Source: Duganella sp. Root336D2 (lineage in GTDB: Bacteria; Pseudomonadota; Gammaproteobacteria; Burkholderiales; Burkholderiaceae_D). Taken from it: DNA of 64,000 nt. The notes below the pieces were generated by a model that had not been told where the DNA came from, did not search any database, and was given only the letters and a program-made list of their open reading frames with translations. This document shows, piece by piece, positions 45,294 to 53,012 of the stretch. The position numbers were made by a program, and so were the translations under genes. The first letter of the stretch is position 1, and each line of letters begins with the position of its first letter. The stretch is taken from contig NZ_LMDB01000038.1 in assembly GCF_001425005.1 (NCBI RefSeq), positions 76,978-140,977 of the forward strand, written 5' to 3'.

Positions 45294-46978
45294 TCTCCGA
45301 ACTACGCCAGCTGATGCTCGACCACAGCCCGCATATGATGCTGCTGGTCGATCCCAGCGACCTGCGCATCATCGTCGCCAACCAGGTGGCAGAGCATGTG
45401 CTTGGCTACTCGGGAGCGCAGCTGGTTGAAATGCAGATTACCGATATCGAGAGCTCGCTTCAGGACGTGTTTTACTGGGAAGATGTGCGCGGCGGCCACT
45501 TCCAGGATATCGACGCGCAGGAAGGCGAATACCAGCGCGCCGATGGCACCCAGATCATGGTCATGAAGTCGCTGCGCGTGCTGCGCCACGAAGAGCGCTG
45601 GCTGATCCTGATCCTGGCCCGCGATGCCCGGCAGGAACGCAAGGTTGAGGACGTGCTTGAACAAACCCTGTCGCAGCTGCGCACCACGCTGGAAGCGACC
45701 GGTAATGGCATCCTGGTGATCGACTGGCACAACAAGATCGCCAGCATGAACCGTCAGTTCAGCGAGATGTGGCACATCCCGGATGCCTTCCTCAAGAACG
45801 GCAACGATGCCGCCATCCTTGAATTCCTGACGGCGAACGTGGTGGAGCAGGAAGTGTGCCGCGAACGGCTGCAGCAAGTCAGCGACCCGCACGAGACGCT
45901 GGACCAGCTGCATCTGCAGGATGGCCGCGTATTTGAATGCCGCTCACGCCCACAATTCCTCGGTGAGCGCATAATCGGCCGCGTGTTCGGCTTCCTGGAC
46001 ACCACGGAGCGCGAGCATGCCGAACAGGCTCTGCGCGAATCGCGCGACCAGCTGGAGAGCCGCGTACACGAACGCACGCTGGCACTGCAGATGGCCAACA
46101 TCACGCTGGAGGGCGAGAAGACGCGCCAGGCCGACTTGATCCGCAAGCTGGGCGAGGCGCAGAACCAGCTCCTGCAATCGGAGAAGATGGCTTCCATCGG
46201 CGTGCTGGCGGCCGGCGTGGCGCACGAGATCAACAATCCGGTCGGCTTCGTCAATTCCAACCTGAGCAGCCTGCAGCGCTATATGCAGTCCTTGATGCGC
46301 CTGCTCGACGCTTATGAGGCGCGCGAAGAGCACCTGCCGGAAAACGACCGCGGCGAACTGAATGCCCTGCGCAAGGAGATCGATGCGGACTACCTGCGCG
46401 AAGACCTGGGCAGCCTGCTGTCGGAATCGATGGATGGCCTGGACCGCATCAAACGCATCGTGCAGGACATGAAAGACTTCTCTCATGCAGGCGGCGGCGA
46501 CGTGCTGGTGGCCAACCTTGAAACGGGCCTGGACAGTACGCTGAACGTGGTCTGGAATGAAATCAAATACAAGGCGGAAGTCGTGAAGGAATACGGCGGC
46601 GTGCCGGAAATCGAATGCATCCCGTCGCAGCTGAACCAGGTGTTCATGAACCTGCTGGTCAACGCCGCGCACGCCATCGAGAACCGCGGCCGCATTACGG
46701 TGCGCACCAGTTATGAAAACGAGATGGTGACCGTGTCGGTGAGCGATACCGGCGGCGGCATCGCGGCCGAGAACCTGGGACGCATCTTCGAACCCTTCTT
46801 CACCACCAAGCCGGTCGGGAAAGGGACGGGGCTGGGCTTGTCGCTGTCTTACAGCATCGTGCAAAAGCACGGCGGCCGCATCGAGGTCGATAGCGAGATC
46901 GGGAGCGGTACCACCTTCCGTGTGATCCTGCCGCGACAGATGTCGCCCGCCGCCGAGGAAAATGATGTTGTAAATTGA
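45290..46978 (+). CDS. Cytoplasmic PAS-PAS sensor histidine kinase
   Basis: The 562-residue kinase from GTG 45290 (overlapping the HD-GYP stop) has two PAS domains (about 5-110 and 125-245), a coiled-coil, an HWE-like H-box VAHEINNPVGFVNSN with His about 311, and a C-terminal ATPase domain (QVFMNLLVNAAHAI, DTGGGIAAENLGRIF, GTGLGLSLSYSIVQKHGG). No membrane segment is visible. No response regulator is adjacent, so it may signal through the HD-GYP protein or a distant partner. The ligand is unknown. Confidence 0.9.
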   Translation: MISELRQLMLDHSPHMMLLVDPSDLRIIVANQVAEHVLGYSGAQLVEMQITDIESSLQDVFYWEDVRGGHFQDIDAQEGEYQRADGTQIMVMKSLRVLRHEERWLILILARDARQERKVEDVLEQTLSQLRTTLEATGNGILVIDWHNKIASMNRQFSEMWHIPDAFLKNGNDAAILEFLTANVVEQEVCRERLQQVSDPHETLDQLHLQDGRVFECRSRPQFLGERIIGRVFGFLDTTEREHAEQALRESRDQLESRVHERTLALQMANITLEGEKTRQADLIRKLGEAQNQLLQSEKMASIGVLAAGVAHEINNPVGFVNSNLSSLQRYMQSLMRLLDAYEAREEHLPENDRGELNALRKEIDADYLREDLGSLLSESMDGLDRIKRIVQDMKDFSHAGGGDVLVANLETGLDSTLNVVWNEIKYKAEVVKEYGGVPEIECIPSQLNQVFMNLLVNAAHAIENRGRITVRTSYENEMVTVSVSDTGGGIAAENLGRIFEPFFTTKPVGKGTGLGLSLSYSIVQKHGGRIEVDSEIGSGTTFRVILPRQMSPAAEENDVVN

Positions 46979-47002
46979 CTAATTGGCGCGCATCTGGCTA
47001 AG

Positions 47003-47917
47003 ATGCCGCGCATGAAGAGACTGTTCCATCCGGGGCTACACGCCAACACCGTCCGTCCGCCGCAGTCTGGCGAGTGCCACAACTGCCATGCCCCGGTGCC
47101 CGAAAAATTCTGCGGCCAGTGTGGCCAGCCCGGCCACGTGCATGTCGCCAGCGCGCACGAATTCATTCATCACTTCATCGGACATTACGTCGCCGCCGAG
47201 GGCAAGTTGTGGGCCACGCTGGGCTTGCTGTTTTTCCGGCCGGGGCAGTTGACGCTTGAATTCATCCAGGGAAGACGCGGCCGCTATATCGATCCCCTGC
47301 GGCTGTTGCTGACGATCTCGCTGGTCGCTTTCCTTTGCCTGAAAGTGATTCCCGCCATTGACCCGGCGCCCGGCAAGAAGGCGGTGCCTGAGGCGGCGCA
47401 GGCGCAAAATGCCGTGCCCCATGAGGCCATGCCGCCTTTGCAGCTGCTGGTGGTCAAGGCCTTCAGGTGGGGAAGTGCGTCATTTGCCACGAACTTCGAG
47501 CATTACCAGGCGCTCTCAAGCCACCAGCGAAATGAGGCTTTCTTCAAACTGTGGCTTGCAAAGGGGCCGACCGTGGCGCTGCTGCTGATCCCATTGATAG
47601 CGGTTTGGCTGAAGCTTGTCCACCTTGGCAATGGGTGGCGCTACGGCGAGCACCTGGTGTTCGCCATGCACCTGCTCGCATTCTCACTGGCCGGGCTGAC
47701 ATTGGGGATCGCGCTTGCCCCGCTCGCTGATGCCGCATGGATGGCCGCGCTTGTCGCCATTCCATTGTATTTACTTTGGGCGATGCGCAGGGTGTATGGC
47801 GGCGGCCTGGTGTTGCTGCTGCGCTGGGGAGCGGCAGCCTGCCTGACGGCGTATTCCTTCAAGGTCTTGATGTGGATGGTCTTTTACGGAGGCCTGGCAA
47901 TGTCGCCTGTCACTTGA
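47003..47917 (+). CDS. DUF3667 membrane protein with N-terminal zinc ribbon
   Basis: The 304-residue protein has an N-terminal zinc-ribbon motif CHNCHAPVPEKFCGQCGQ (about 25-42), a short amphipathic region and about four C-terminal membrane helices (for example LLLTISLVAFLCLKVI, VALLLIPLIAVWLKLV, MAALVAIPLYLLWAM). This is the DUF3667 layout, of unknown function. It converges with the murein endopeptidase gene, with an 8-base overlap of the 3' ends. Confidence 0.87.
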   Translation: MPRMKRLFHPGLHANTVRPPQSGECHNCHAPVPEKFCGQCGQPGHVHVASAHEFIHHFIGHYVAAEGKLWATLGLLFFRPGQLTLEFIQGRRGRYIDPLRLLLTISLVAFLCLKVIPAIDPAPGKKAVPEAAQAQNAVPHEAMPPLQLLVVKAFRWGSASFATNFEHYQALSSHQRNEAFFKLWLAKGPTVALLLIPLIAVWLKLVHLGNGWRYGEHLVFAMHLLAFSLAGLTLGIALAPLADAAWMAALVAIPLYLLWAMRRVYGGGLVLLLRWGAAACLTAYSFKVLMWMVFYGGLAMSPVT

Positions 47918-48623
47918 GGCAGGGGACGGCGAAATCGACGTGGTAATGCTCGTCATGCCGCACCCACGGCTTGCCCTTCATGAAGTTCAGCTTCTTTAGC
48001 GCCGCACCGCGCGGCGTGGCGAACAGGCGCGGCAGGTAGGCGGTGTCGAAGATGACCTGCGCGATGCCGCGGCCACGCGCCCGGGCGGCCTGGTCGAGCT
48101 GGTACAAGTGCTCGGCCATCGCGGTAAAGTCGATGCTGTATTCGCCATAGCGCGCCGTGCGGTCGAATTCGATGTCGTAGCCGAAGTGCTGGGTAGCCGG
48201 CGTTGGCAGGCGTGCAGGAAGGCCGTCCCTGCCGTGCACCGGCACGAAGAAGTCGACCGACAGGCCATTCTGGTGCGTGCGGTGGGGGCGGAAGCGGCCG
48301 CCATACTCGTTGCCTGTTTCACCGTAGACATATTGTGCTTTTGGCGCCGCAAGCTCGAGCTTCGCATAGGCTTCGAGGATAATCGCCGACACTTCGCTGT
48401 GCACATGGTTGCGCCGCATGGCGACCGCGACCGGGCTGTAGGCCGTGAAGTTGGCACCCTCAGGCGGCAACTGGACGCTGCCTTCAATGCTGCCGCGATT
48501 AACTGTGCCGTGGCAATTGCTGGCGGCCGTGGCGCCTGGTGCAATGGCTGCCATGCCCCAGGCGCACATCGCCAGCAGAAAAGCTTTCGATGCAGAAGGG
48601 AAGGTAGTGTGTCGTTCGGTCAT
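47910..48623 (-). CDS. Penicillin-insensitive murein endopeptidase-like (MepA/LAS) protein
   Basis: The 237-residue exported protein has a signal peptide (about 1-34, ending ATAAS). Its LAS-type metallopeptidase motifs are RPHRTHQNGLSVDFFVPV and WVRHDEHYHVDFAVPC, which supply the zinc His and Asp residues. MepA-type enzymes cut D-Ala-mDAP cross-links in peptidoglycan. The C-terminal cysteine (near the final CLK) and Cys37 may pair. The exact cleavage specificity is inferred from family resemblance only. Confidence 0.8.
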   Translation of the reverse strand: MTERHTTFPSASKAFLLAMCAWGMAAIAPGATAASNCHGTVNRGSIEGSVQLPPEGANFTAYSPVAVAMRRNHVHSEVSAIILEAYAKLELAAPKAQYVYGETGNEYGGRFRPHRTHQNGLSVDFFVPVHGRDGLPARLPTPATQHFGYDIEFDRTARYGEYSIDFTAMAEHLYQLDQAARARGRGIAQVIFDTAYLPRLFATPRGAALKKLNFMKGKPWVRHDEHYHVDFAVPCLK

Positions 48624-48697
48624 GGGGCATGACTATAAAGCAATTCCCAGCACTTTTGACAGGGAGCAAGCCGGGCAGTTGGGGTTAGAATGTTCCC

Positions 48698-49510
48698 ATG
48701 ATGATTCGCGTTGCCACATACAATATCCACAAAGGCGTCTCGTACCGTAGCCATCCACGGGTGCACGCCTTGCGCCATGCGATTGAAGCCTTCCATGCCG
48801 ACCTGGTGTTCCTGCAGGAAGTGCAGGGCCAGCACGACCGGATCGAGGCCCGTTATGGCGAGGAAAGCCAGGGCCACCGGCACTGGCCGAAAAAAGCCCA
48901 GCATGAATTCTTTGCGGGTGAATCGCACCAGTCCGTTTACGGCATGAATGCGCAATACGACCATGGCCACCACGGCAATGCCCTGCTCAGCAAATACCCG
49001 ATTGCACGCTGGACCAATACTGATATTTCCGACCACGCCTATGAATCGCGCGGCATCCTGCATTCGGTGGTGGAGACGGATGGCAAGCGGGTGCACTGTT
49101 ACGTGATCCACCTTGGCCTGTTCGAGCGCAGCCGGGTGCGCCAGGCGGAGATCCTGATTGAGGCGGTGCGCAGTTCGGCGCCGGATGGCGAGCCGGTCAT
49201 CATCGCCGGCGACTTCAACGACTGGCGCAATACCCTGACGGACAAGCTGCAAAGCGCACTCGGCGTGCGCGAAGTATTCGACGAGATCAATCACGGCCAT
49301 CCGGTAGGCGACCTGGTGCGCACTTTGGCGCGGCGCAAAGCCTCCCAGCGCCCGGCCCGCACCTTCCCGGCAGCCTTGCCATTTTTCAGGTTGGACCGCA
49401 TCTATGTGCGGGGCTTCAAGGTAGAATCCGCGGAAGTCCTGCATGGCCCGCTGTGGGCCAGGCTGTCGGATCATGCGCCCATCGTGGCGAACCTGAAACT
49501 GGTTTCCTGA
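48698..49510 (+). CDS. Endonuclease/exonuclease/phosphatase-family protein (YbhP-like)
   Basis: The 270-residue EEP-fold protein has RVATYNIHKGV, DLVFLQEVQ (metal Glu), YVIHLGLFERSRVRQAEIL, IIAGDFNDWRN and a C-terminal SDHAPIVANL. These are the metal and phosphate residues of the DNase I-like superfamily. It lies 3 bases before clsB, the arrangement of E. coli ybhP-clsB, so a lipid-phosphate or related role is likely. No signal peptide is visible. Confidence 0.9.
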   Translation: MMIRVATYNIHKGVSYRSHPRVHALRHAIEAFHADLVFLQEVQGQHDRIEARYGEESQGHRHWPKKAQHEFFAGESHQSVYGMNAQYDHGHHGNALLSKYPIARWTNTDISDHAYESRGILHSVVETDGKRVHCYVIHLGLFERSRVRQAEILIEAVRSSAPDGEPVIIAGDFNDWRNTLTDKLQSALGVREVFDEINHGHPVGDLVRTLARRKASQRPARTFPAALPFFRLDRIYVRGFKVESAEVLHGPLWARLSDHAPIVANLKLVS

Positions 49511-49513
49511 CAC

Positions 49514-50677
49514 ATGCGTCACGTTGATTTTCTGGCCGATAACGAAGTCAAACTCCTGCACTGCGGTACCGATTATTTTCCGGCACTGGTCGCGGCTATC
49601 GAAGCTGCCCAGTTTGAAATCTATTTCGAGACCTATATCTTTGCCGAGGACGAGACCGGCAAGCGCGTGATGGCCGCGCTCAAGGCGGCTGCGCAGCGCG
49701 GCGTCGTCGTGCGCATGATTACCGACTGGTTCGGCACCGGCCACAAGCCCGCCTACCGCCTGCATGCCGAGGTCACGGCGGCTGGCGTCGAGCATCGCAT
49801 CTTCAATCCCTGGTTCCGGCGCGGCGTCACGCGCACCCACCGCAAGATCTGCGTGGTGGACGCCCAGGTGGCCTTTGTCGGCGGCATCAATATCAACGAC
49901 GATATGTTTACCGACTACGACCACAACAAGGCGCTGGAGGCGCCGCGCTGGGACTTTGCGGTCGCAGTGCGCGGGCCGCTGGTCGAGTCCATCCATAGCG
50001 AGGCGGAAACGCAGTGGACCCGCCTGGGCCATATGAACTTCGTCAAGCGCCTGACCCTGTTCAACGAGGTGCGCAAACTGAACAAGATCGCGCGCCAGAG
50101 CACGATGCAGGCCGGGTTCGTCGTGCGCGACAACCTGCGTAACAGGCGCACCATCCAGCGCGCGTACCTGCAGGCGCTGGGCAGGGCGAAGAAGAGCGTA
50201 CTGCTGGCCAATCCTTATTTTGCGCCGGGACGTAAATTCCGCCGCGCCCTGGCGGCGACTGCGCAGCGCGGGGTGGATGTGGTGCTGTTGATCGGCGTCG
50301 GCGAATTCTGGCTGCAGGATGCGGTGGCGCATTCCTTCTATCCCAAGCTGCTGGAGGCGGGCGTCAAGGTGGTGGAATACCGCAAGACGCAGCTGCACGC
50401 CAAGGTGGCCGTGATCGACGATGACTGGGCGACCGTTGGCTCCTCCAATGTGGACGGGCTGAGCCTGTTCCTCAACCAGGAAGCGAATGTGGTCATCAAG
50501 GACGCCGCATTTGCGCGTTCGCTGCGGGCCAAGATCGAGCAGGCGATTGCCGATGGGGTGGTGATCCACCAGCAGGATTTCGAACATGTCGGGCGCTTCC
50601 GGCGGGTAGGTTACGAAGTGGCGTACTTCTTCTACCGCACGCTGATGCGCATTTTTGCGGTAGGGAAGTACACATGA
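49514..50677 (+). CDS. clsB: Cardiolipin synthase ClsB (phospholipase D family)
   Basis: The 387-residue protein has two HKD active sites: RTHRKICVVDAQVAFVGGIN (about 109-128) and LHAKVAVIDDDWATVGSSN (about 294-312). The chain is shorter than ClsA and has no N-terminal membrane helices, fitting ClsB. It makes cardiolipin or related phosphatidyl compounds from phosphatidylglycerol or phosphatidylethanolamine. Its stop overlaps the Hsp15-like gene (ATGA). Confidence 0.93.
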   Translation: MRHVDFLADNEVKLLHCGTDYFPALVAAIEAAQFEIYFETYIFAEDETGKRVMAALKAAAQRGVVVRMITDWFGTGHKPAYRLHAEVTAAGVEHRIFNPWFRRGVTRTHRKICVVDAQVAFVGGININDDMFTDYDHNKALEAPRWDFAVAVRGPLVESIHSEAETQWTRLGHMNFVKRLTLFNEVRKLNKIARQSTMQAGFVVRDNLRNRRTIQRAYLQALGRAKKSVLLANPYFAPGRKFRRALAATAQRGVDVVLLIGVGEFWLQDAVAHSFYPKLLEAGVKVVEYRKTQLHAKVAVIDDDWATVGSSNVDGLSLFLNQEANVVIKDAAFARSLRAKIEQAIADGVVIHQQDFEHVGRFRRVGYEVAYFFYRTLMRIFAVGKYT

Positions 50678-51054
50678 GTGACGTAAGAGTGGACAAATGG
50701 CTGTGGGCGGCGCGCTTCTTCAAGACGCGCCAGCTGGCCATCGACGCCATCGACAAAGGCAAGGTGAGGTTATCAAATGGCGAACGCATCAAGCCTTCGC
50801 GCAATGCGAAGCTGGGCGAGCGCCTGCATATCGACAATGGCGCGGATGAGTGGGACGTGCTGGTGGTCGGGATTTCCGGCAAGCGCGAAGGAGCGCCAAT
50901 TGCCCGCCTGCTCTATGAAGAGAGCGAAGAATCGCTGGCCCGCCGCGCCGCCCTGATCGAGCGCAGGAAGATGTTCCCCGAACCCTTTGCCGACAACAAA
51001 GGCCGTCCGACCAAGCGCGACCGCCGCGCCTGGGAACGAGCAACTGGTGAATGA
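50674..51054 (+). CDS. hslR: S4-domain ribosome-associated heat-shock protein Hsp15-like
   Basis: The 126-residue protein has an N-terminal S4 RNA-binding domain (VRVDKWLWAARFFKTRQLA, then DKGKVRLSNGERIKPSR) and a basic C-terminal extension (NKGRPTKRDRRAWERA) as in Hsp15, which recycles stalled 50S-peptidyl-tRNA complexes. It is coupled to clsB by ATGA. A palindromic repeat begins one base after its stop. Confidence 0.9.
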   Translation: MSDVRVDKWLWAARFFKTRQLAIDAIDKGKVRLSNGERIKPSRNAKLGERLHIDNGADEWDVLVVGISGKREGAPIARLLYEESEESLARRAALIERRKMFPEPFADNKGRPTKRDRRAWERATGE

Positions 51055-51133
51055 AAAGTCGGGGTCAGGTCTGGCAATCGGACATTGCGCGAAGCGCAAA
51101 GCTCCTCGAGAAGCCAGACCTGACCCCGACTTT
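51055..51133. repeat. 21-bp-arm inverted repeat with nested hairpin (CCAGACCTG-family)
   Basis: Arms 51055-51075 and 51113-51133 are perfectly complementary over 21 bases (right arm begins GCCAGACCTGACCCCGAC). The 37-base centre contains a second perfect hairpin, TTGCGC-GAA-GCGCAA at 51085-51099. It lies between the Hsp15-like stop and the next gene. It resembles the element at 20525-20646. Confidence 0.88.
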
Positions 51134-51147
51134 CACGAGGATATTCC

Positions 51148-52128
51148 ATGAATCAAATAGCCCTGCATTTTTTGGAAACCTATGCCAGCAATCGTGAGGT
51201 TGAGGGGGGATGGTTGTTTGGCAAAGCACTGCAACAGGCTCAACTCGATTATTCCGACAAGAGTCTTTGGCGCCTGGATCAATTGCTGACCCAGATTCAG
51301 GAGCGTGCGAAACCGTCGCGCGAGAAAGTACAGGATACGCTGGAAGGGCGCAATTTCTGCTCGCTCATCGCCTATTACCTGATCGAACTCGTGAGCCGTC
51401 GCACCGGCGCTTCGTTTGATTGGCACGATCGCGCCTCAGCGCTGGATGCGTTGCCGATAGGAAGCCAACTGCCGGACGATGGCTTCGCGCGCCTGGTTTC
51501 GATGGCGCCGGACCAGGGCGCGGCGTTCCTGCCGCTCGGCTGGCTCGAGGCAAGGCTGCTGGGCGACGGCCCGCAGCTCAGCGCCGATGATTATGTCAAT
51601 AGTCTGGTGGCGCAGGTGGAGCGTAATGGGCCGGTTGTGTGGTGGACCGGCATGCATGCGCTAGGCCGAATGGCGTCCTGGCAGATGATGATGGCGGCCG
51701 ATGGCGGGATGGTCTGGCCGGTGCGCCTGACTTCCAAAGCCCCGAATTCCTGGATTTCATCGGCTTTCTCCGGGCGCGATGTCGGCGAAGTCCTGGAATC
51801 AGGTGGCCGTATTCTTGAGGAAAATCCCGAAGGCACGGCTTGGCAGGTATTCAGTTATGACGGCGTGGCGGACCTCAAATCCGGACCAAGCGATGCGATT
51901 ATGGTCCTCCTGTATACCTACGGGCCTTCGCCGATGAAGCTGAAAATTGCCTTCCCTTACCGGCCGGCCAAGGCTGGTGGCCCATTCGCGATCCTGGATC
52001 CCCGGCTTCTTGGCGCCAATCTGGAGGACGCTCAGATTGAACGATTGAATGGCGCGCTGGAGCAGGGCATCCAGAGCATCAAGTGGCCGTTCGGGACAAG
52101 CTGGGACCAGCTGCGCGCAGCTGGATGA
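51148..52128 (+). CDS. Hypothetical protein
   Basis: The 326-residue soluble protein begins MNQIALHFLETYASNREVEG. An N-terminal helical part contains LFGKALQQAQLDYSDKSL, and the middle contains QVERNGPVVWWTGMHALGRM, MVWPVRLTSKAPNSWISS and VLLYTYGPSPMKLKIAFPYR. I do not recognise a family. GAGGATAT just upstream may serve as the ribosome-binding site. It is flanked on both sides by palindromic repeats (51055-51133 and 52132-52180), which marks the locus as possibly mobile or recently arranged. Confidence 0.72.
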   Translation: MNQIALHFLETYASNREVEGGWLFGKALQQAQLDYSDKSLWRLDQLLTQIQERAKPSREKVQDTLEGRNFCSLIAYYLIELVSRRTGASFDWHDRASALDALPIGSQLPDDGFARLVSMAPDQGAAFLPLGWLEARLLGDGPQLSADDYVNSLVAQVERNGPVVWWTGMHALGRMASWQMMMAADGGMVWPVRLTSKAPNSWISSAFSGRDVGEVLESGGRILEENPEGTAWQVFSYDGVADLKSGPSDAIMVLLYTYGPSPMKLKIAFPYRPAKAGGPFAILDPRLLGANLEDAQIERLNGALEQGIQSIKWPFGTSWDQLRAAG

Positions 52129-52131
52129 CCA

Positions 52132-52180
52132 GCAGGAAATGTCCACTTCCGTTCCTGACCCCATGGTGGACATTTGCTGC
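52132..52180. repeat. 15-bp-arm inverted repeat
   Basis: GCAGGAAATGTCCAC (52132-52146) is complementary, with one mismatch, to GTGGACATTTGCTGC (52166-52180). The centre contains CCTGACCCC, as in the other palindromic elements. It follows the unknown gene by 3 bases and precedes the TetR promoter. Confidence 0.72.
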
Positions 52181-52216
52181 GGCGCAACAATAGAGGTGCA
52201 CTTCTAGTAGTGCCGT

Positions 52217-52256
52217 TTGACTTTCGCCACACGCTGGATAATAGTACGAACGTTCG
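52217..52256 (+). promoter_or_regulatory. TetR-gene promoter region with operator-like palindrome
   Basis: A -35-like TTGACT (52217-52222) and an AT-rich -10 candidate (around 52237-52244) are followed at once by the perfect palindrome CGAACGTTCG (52247-52256). Such a palindrome beside the promoter is a plausible autorepression site for the TetR protein encoded from 52318. Confidence 0.5.
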
Positions 52257-52317
52257 CAAAACTTTTCACCAGCGGCCGATCTGTTAGAGCGAGAATAAGG
52301 TTTTTCCTTCTTTCTGG

Positions 52318-52956
52318 ATGGGTCCAAAAGTGAGTGGCACTCTTGTAAATACACCAACTAAATTCATGCGCAAAGGCGAAATGACCCGTGCGGCCATCCT
52401 CGATGTGGCCCTCGACCTGGCAAGCCGTGACGGCCTTGAAGGCCTCACCATTGGTTTGCTCGCCGACAAGATGAACATGAGTAAGTCCGGTGTGTTCGCG
52501 CACTTTGGTTCGCGAGAAGATTTGCAGATTGAAGTCCTGAAGCTGTATCACCATCGCTTCGAGCAGGAAGTGTTTTACCCGGCGATGAAGGAGGCCCGTG
52601 GCCTGCCTCGCCTGCGCGCCATGTTTGCCAACTGGATCAAACGTGTGAGCGTGGAAATCGCCTCGGGCTGCATCTATATCAGTGGCGCCGTTGAATATGA
52701 CGACCGCCCTGGCCCGATCCGCGAAGAGCTGCTGGCAATGGTCGGCGCGTGGCAGGCAGCATTGCTGCGTTGCGTGCGCCAGGCTATCGACAACGGCGAC
52801 CTGCGGCCCGATACCGATGCTTCCCAGCTTGTGTACGAGATGTATGGCCTGATATTGGCCCTGCACCACGAGGCGCGCTTCATGCGCACTCCTGGCAGCG
52901 TGGACCGGGCAGGCGTGGGCTTCAACCGACTGATCGAGAACTATCAACCATCCTAA
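52318..52956 (+). CDS. TetR-family transcriptional repressor of the beta-oxidation cluster
   Basis: The 212-residue protein has a TetR N-terminal HTH (TRAAILDVALDLASRDGL, LTIGLLADKMNMSKSGVFAH, FGSREDLQIEVL) and a C-terminal ligand domain (about 90-212). ATG 52318 is used; ATG 52366 is a possible shorter start. Immediately upstream of an acyl-CoA dehydrogenase, FadB-like and thiolase set, it probably responds to fatty acyl-CoA. The palindrome at 52247-52256 may be its operator. Confidence 0.9.
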   Translation: MGPKVSGTLVNTPTKFMRKGEMTRAAILDVALDLASRDGLEGLTIGLLADKMNMSKSGVFAHFGSREDLQIEVLKLYHHRFEQEVFYPAMKEARGLPRLRAMFANWIKRVSVEIASGCIYISGAVEYDDRPGPIREELLAMVGAWQAALLRCVRQAIDNGDLRPDTDASQLVYEMYGLILALHHEARFMRTPGSVDRAGVGFNRLIENYQPS

Positions 52957-53012
52957 GGCTGCGTTTCGCAGCAGCCGAGCAAACATAACCTTTTAGCTAT
53001 CTGGAGAATAAA

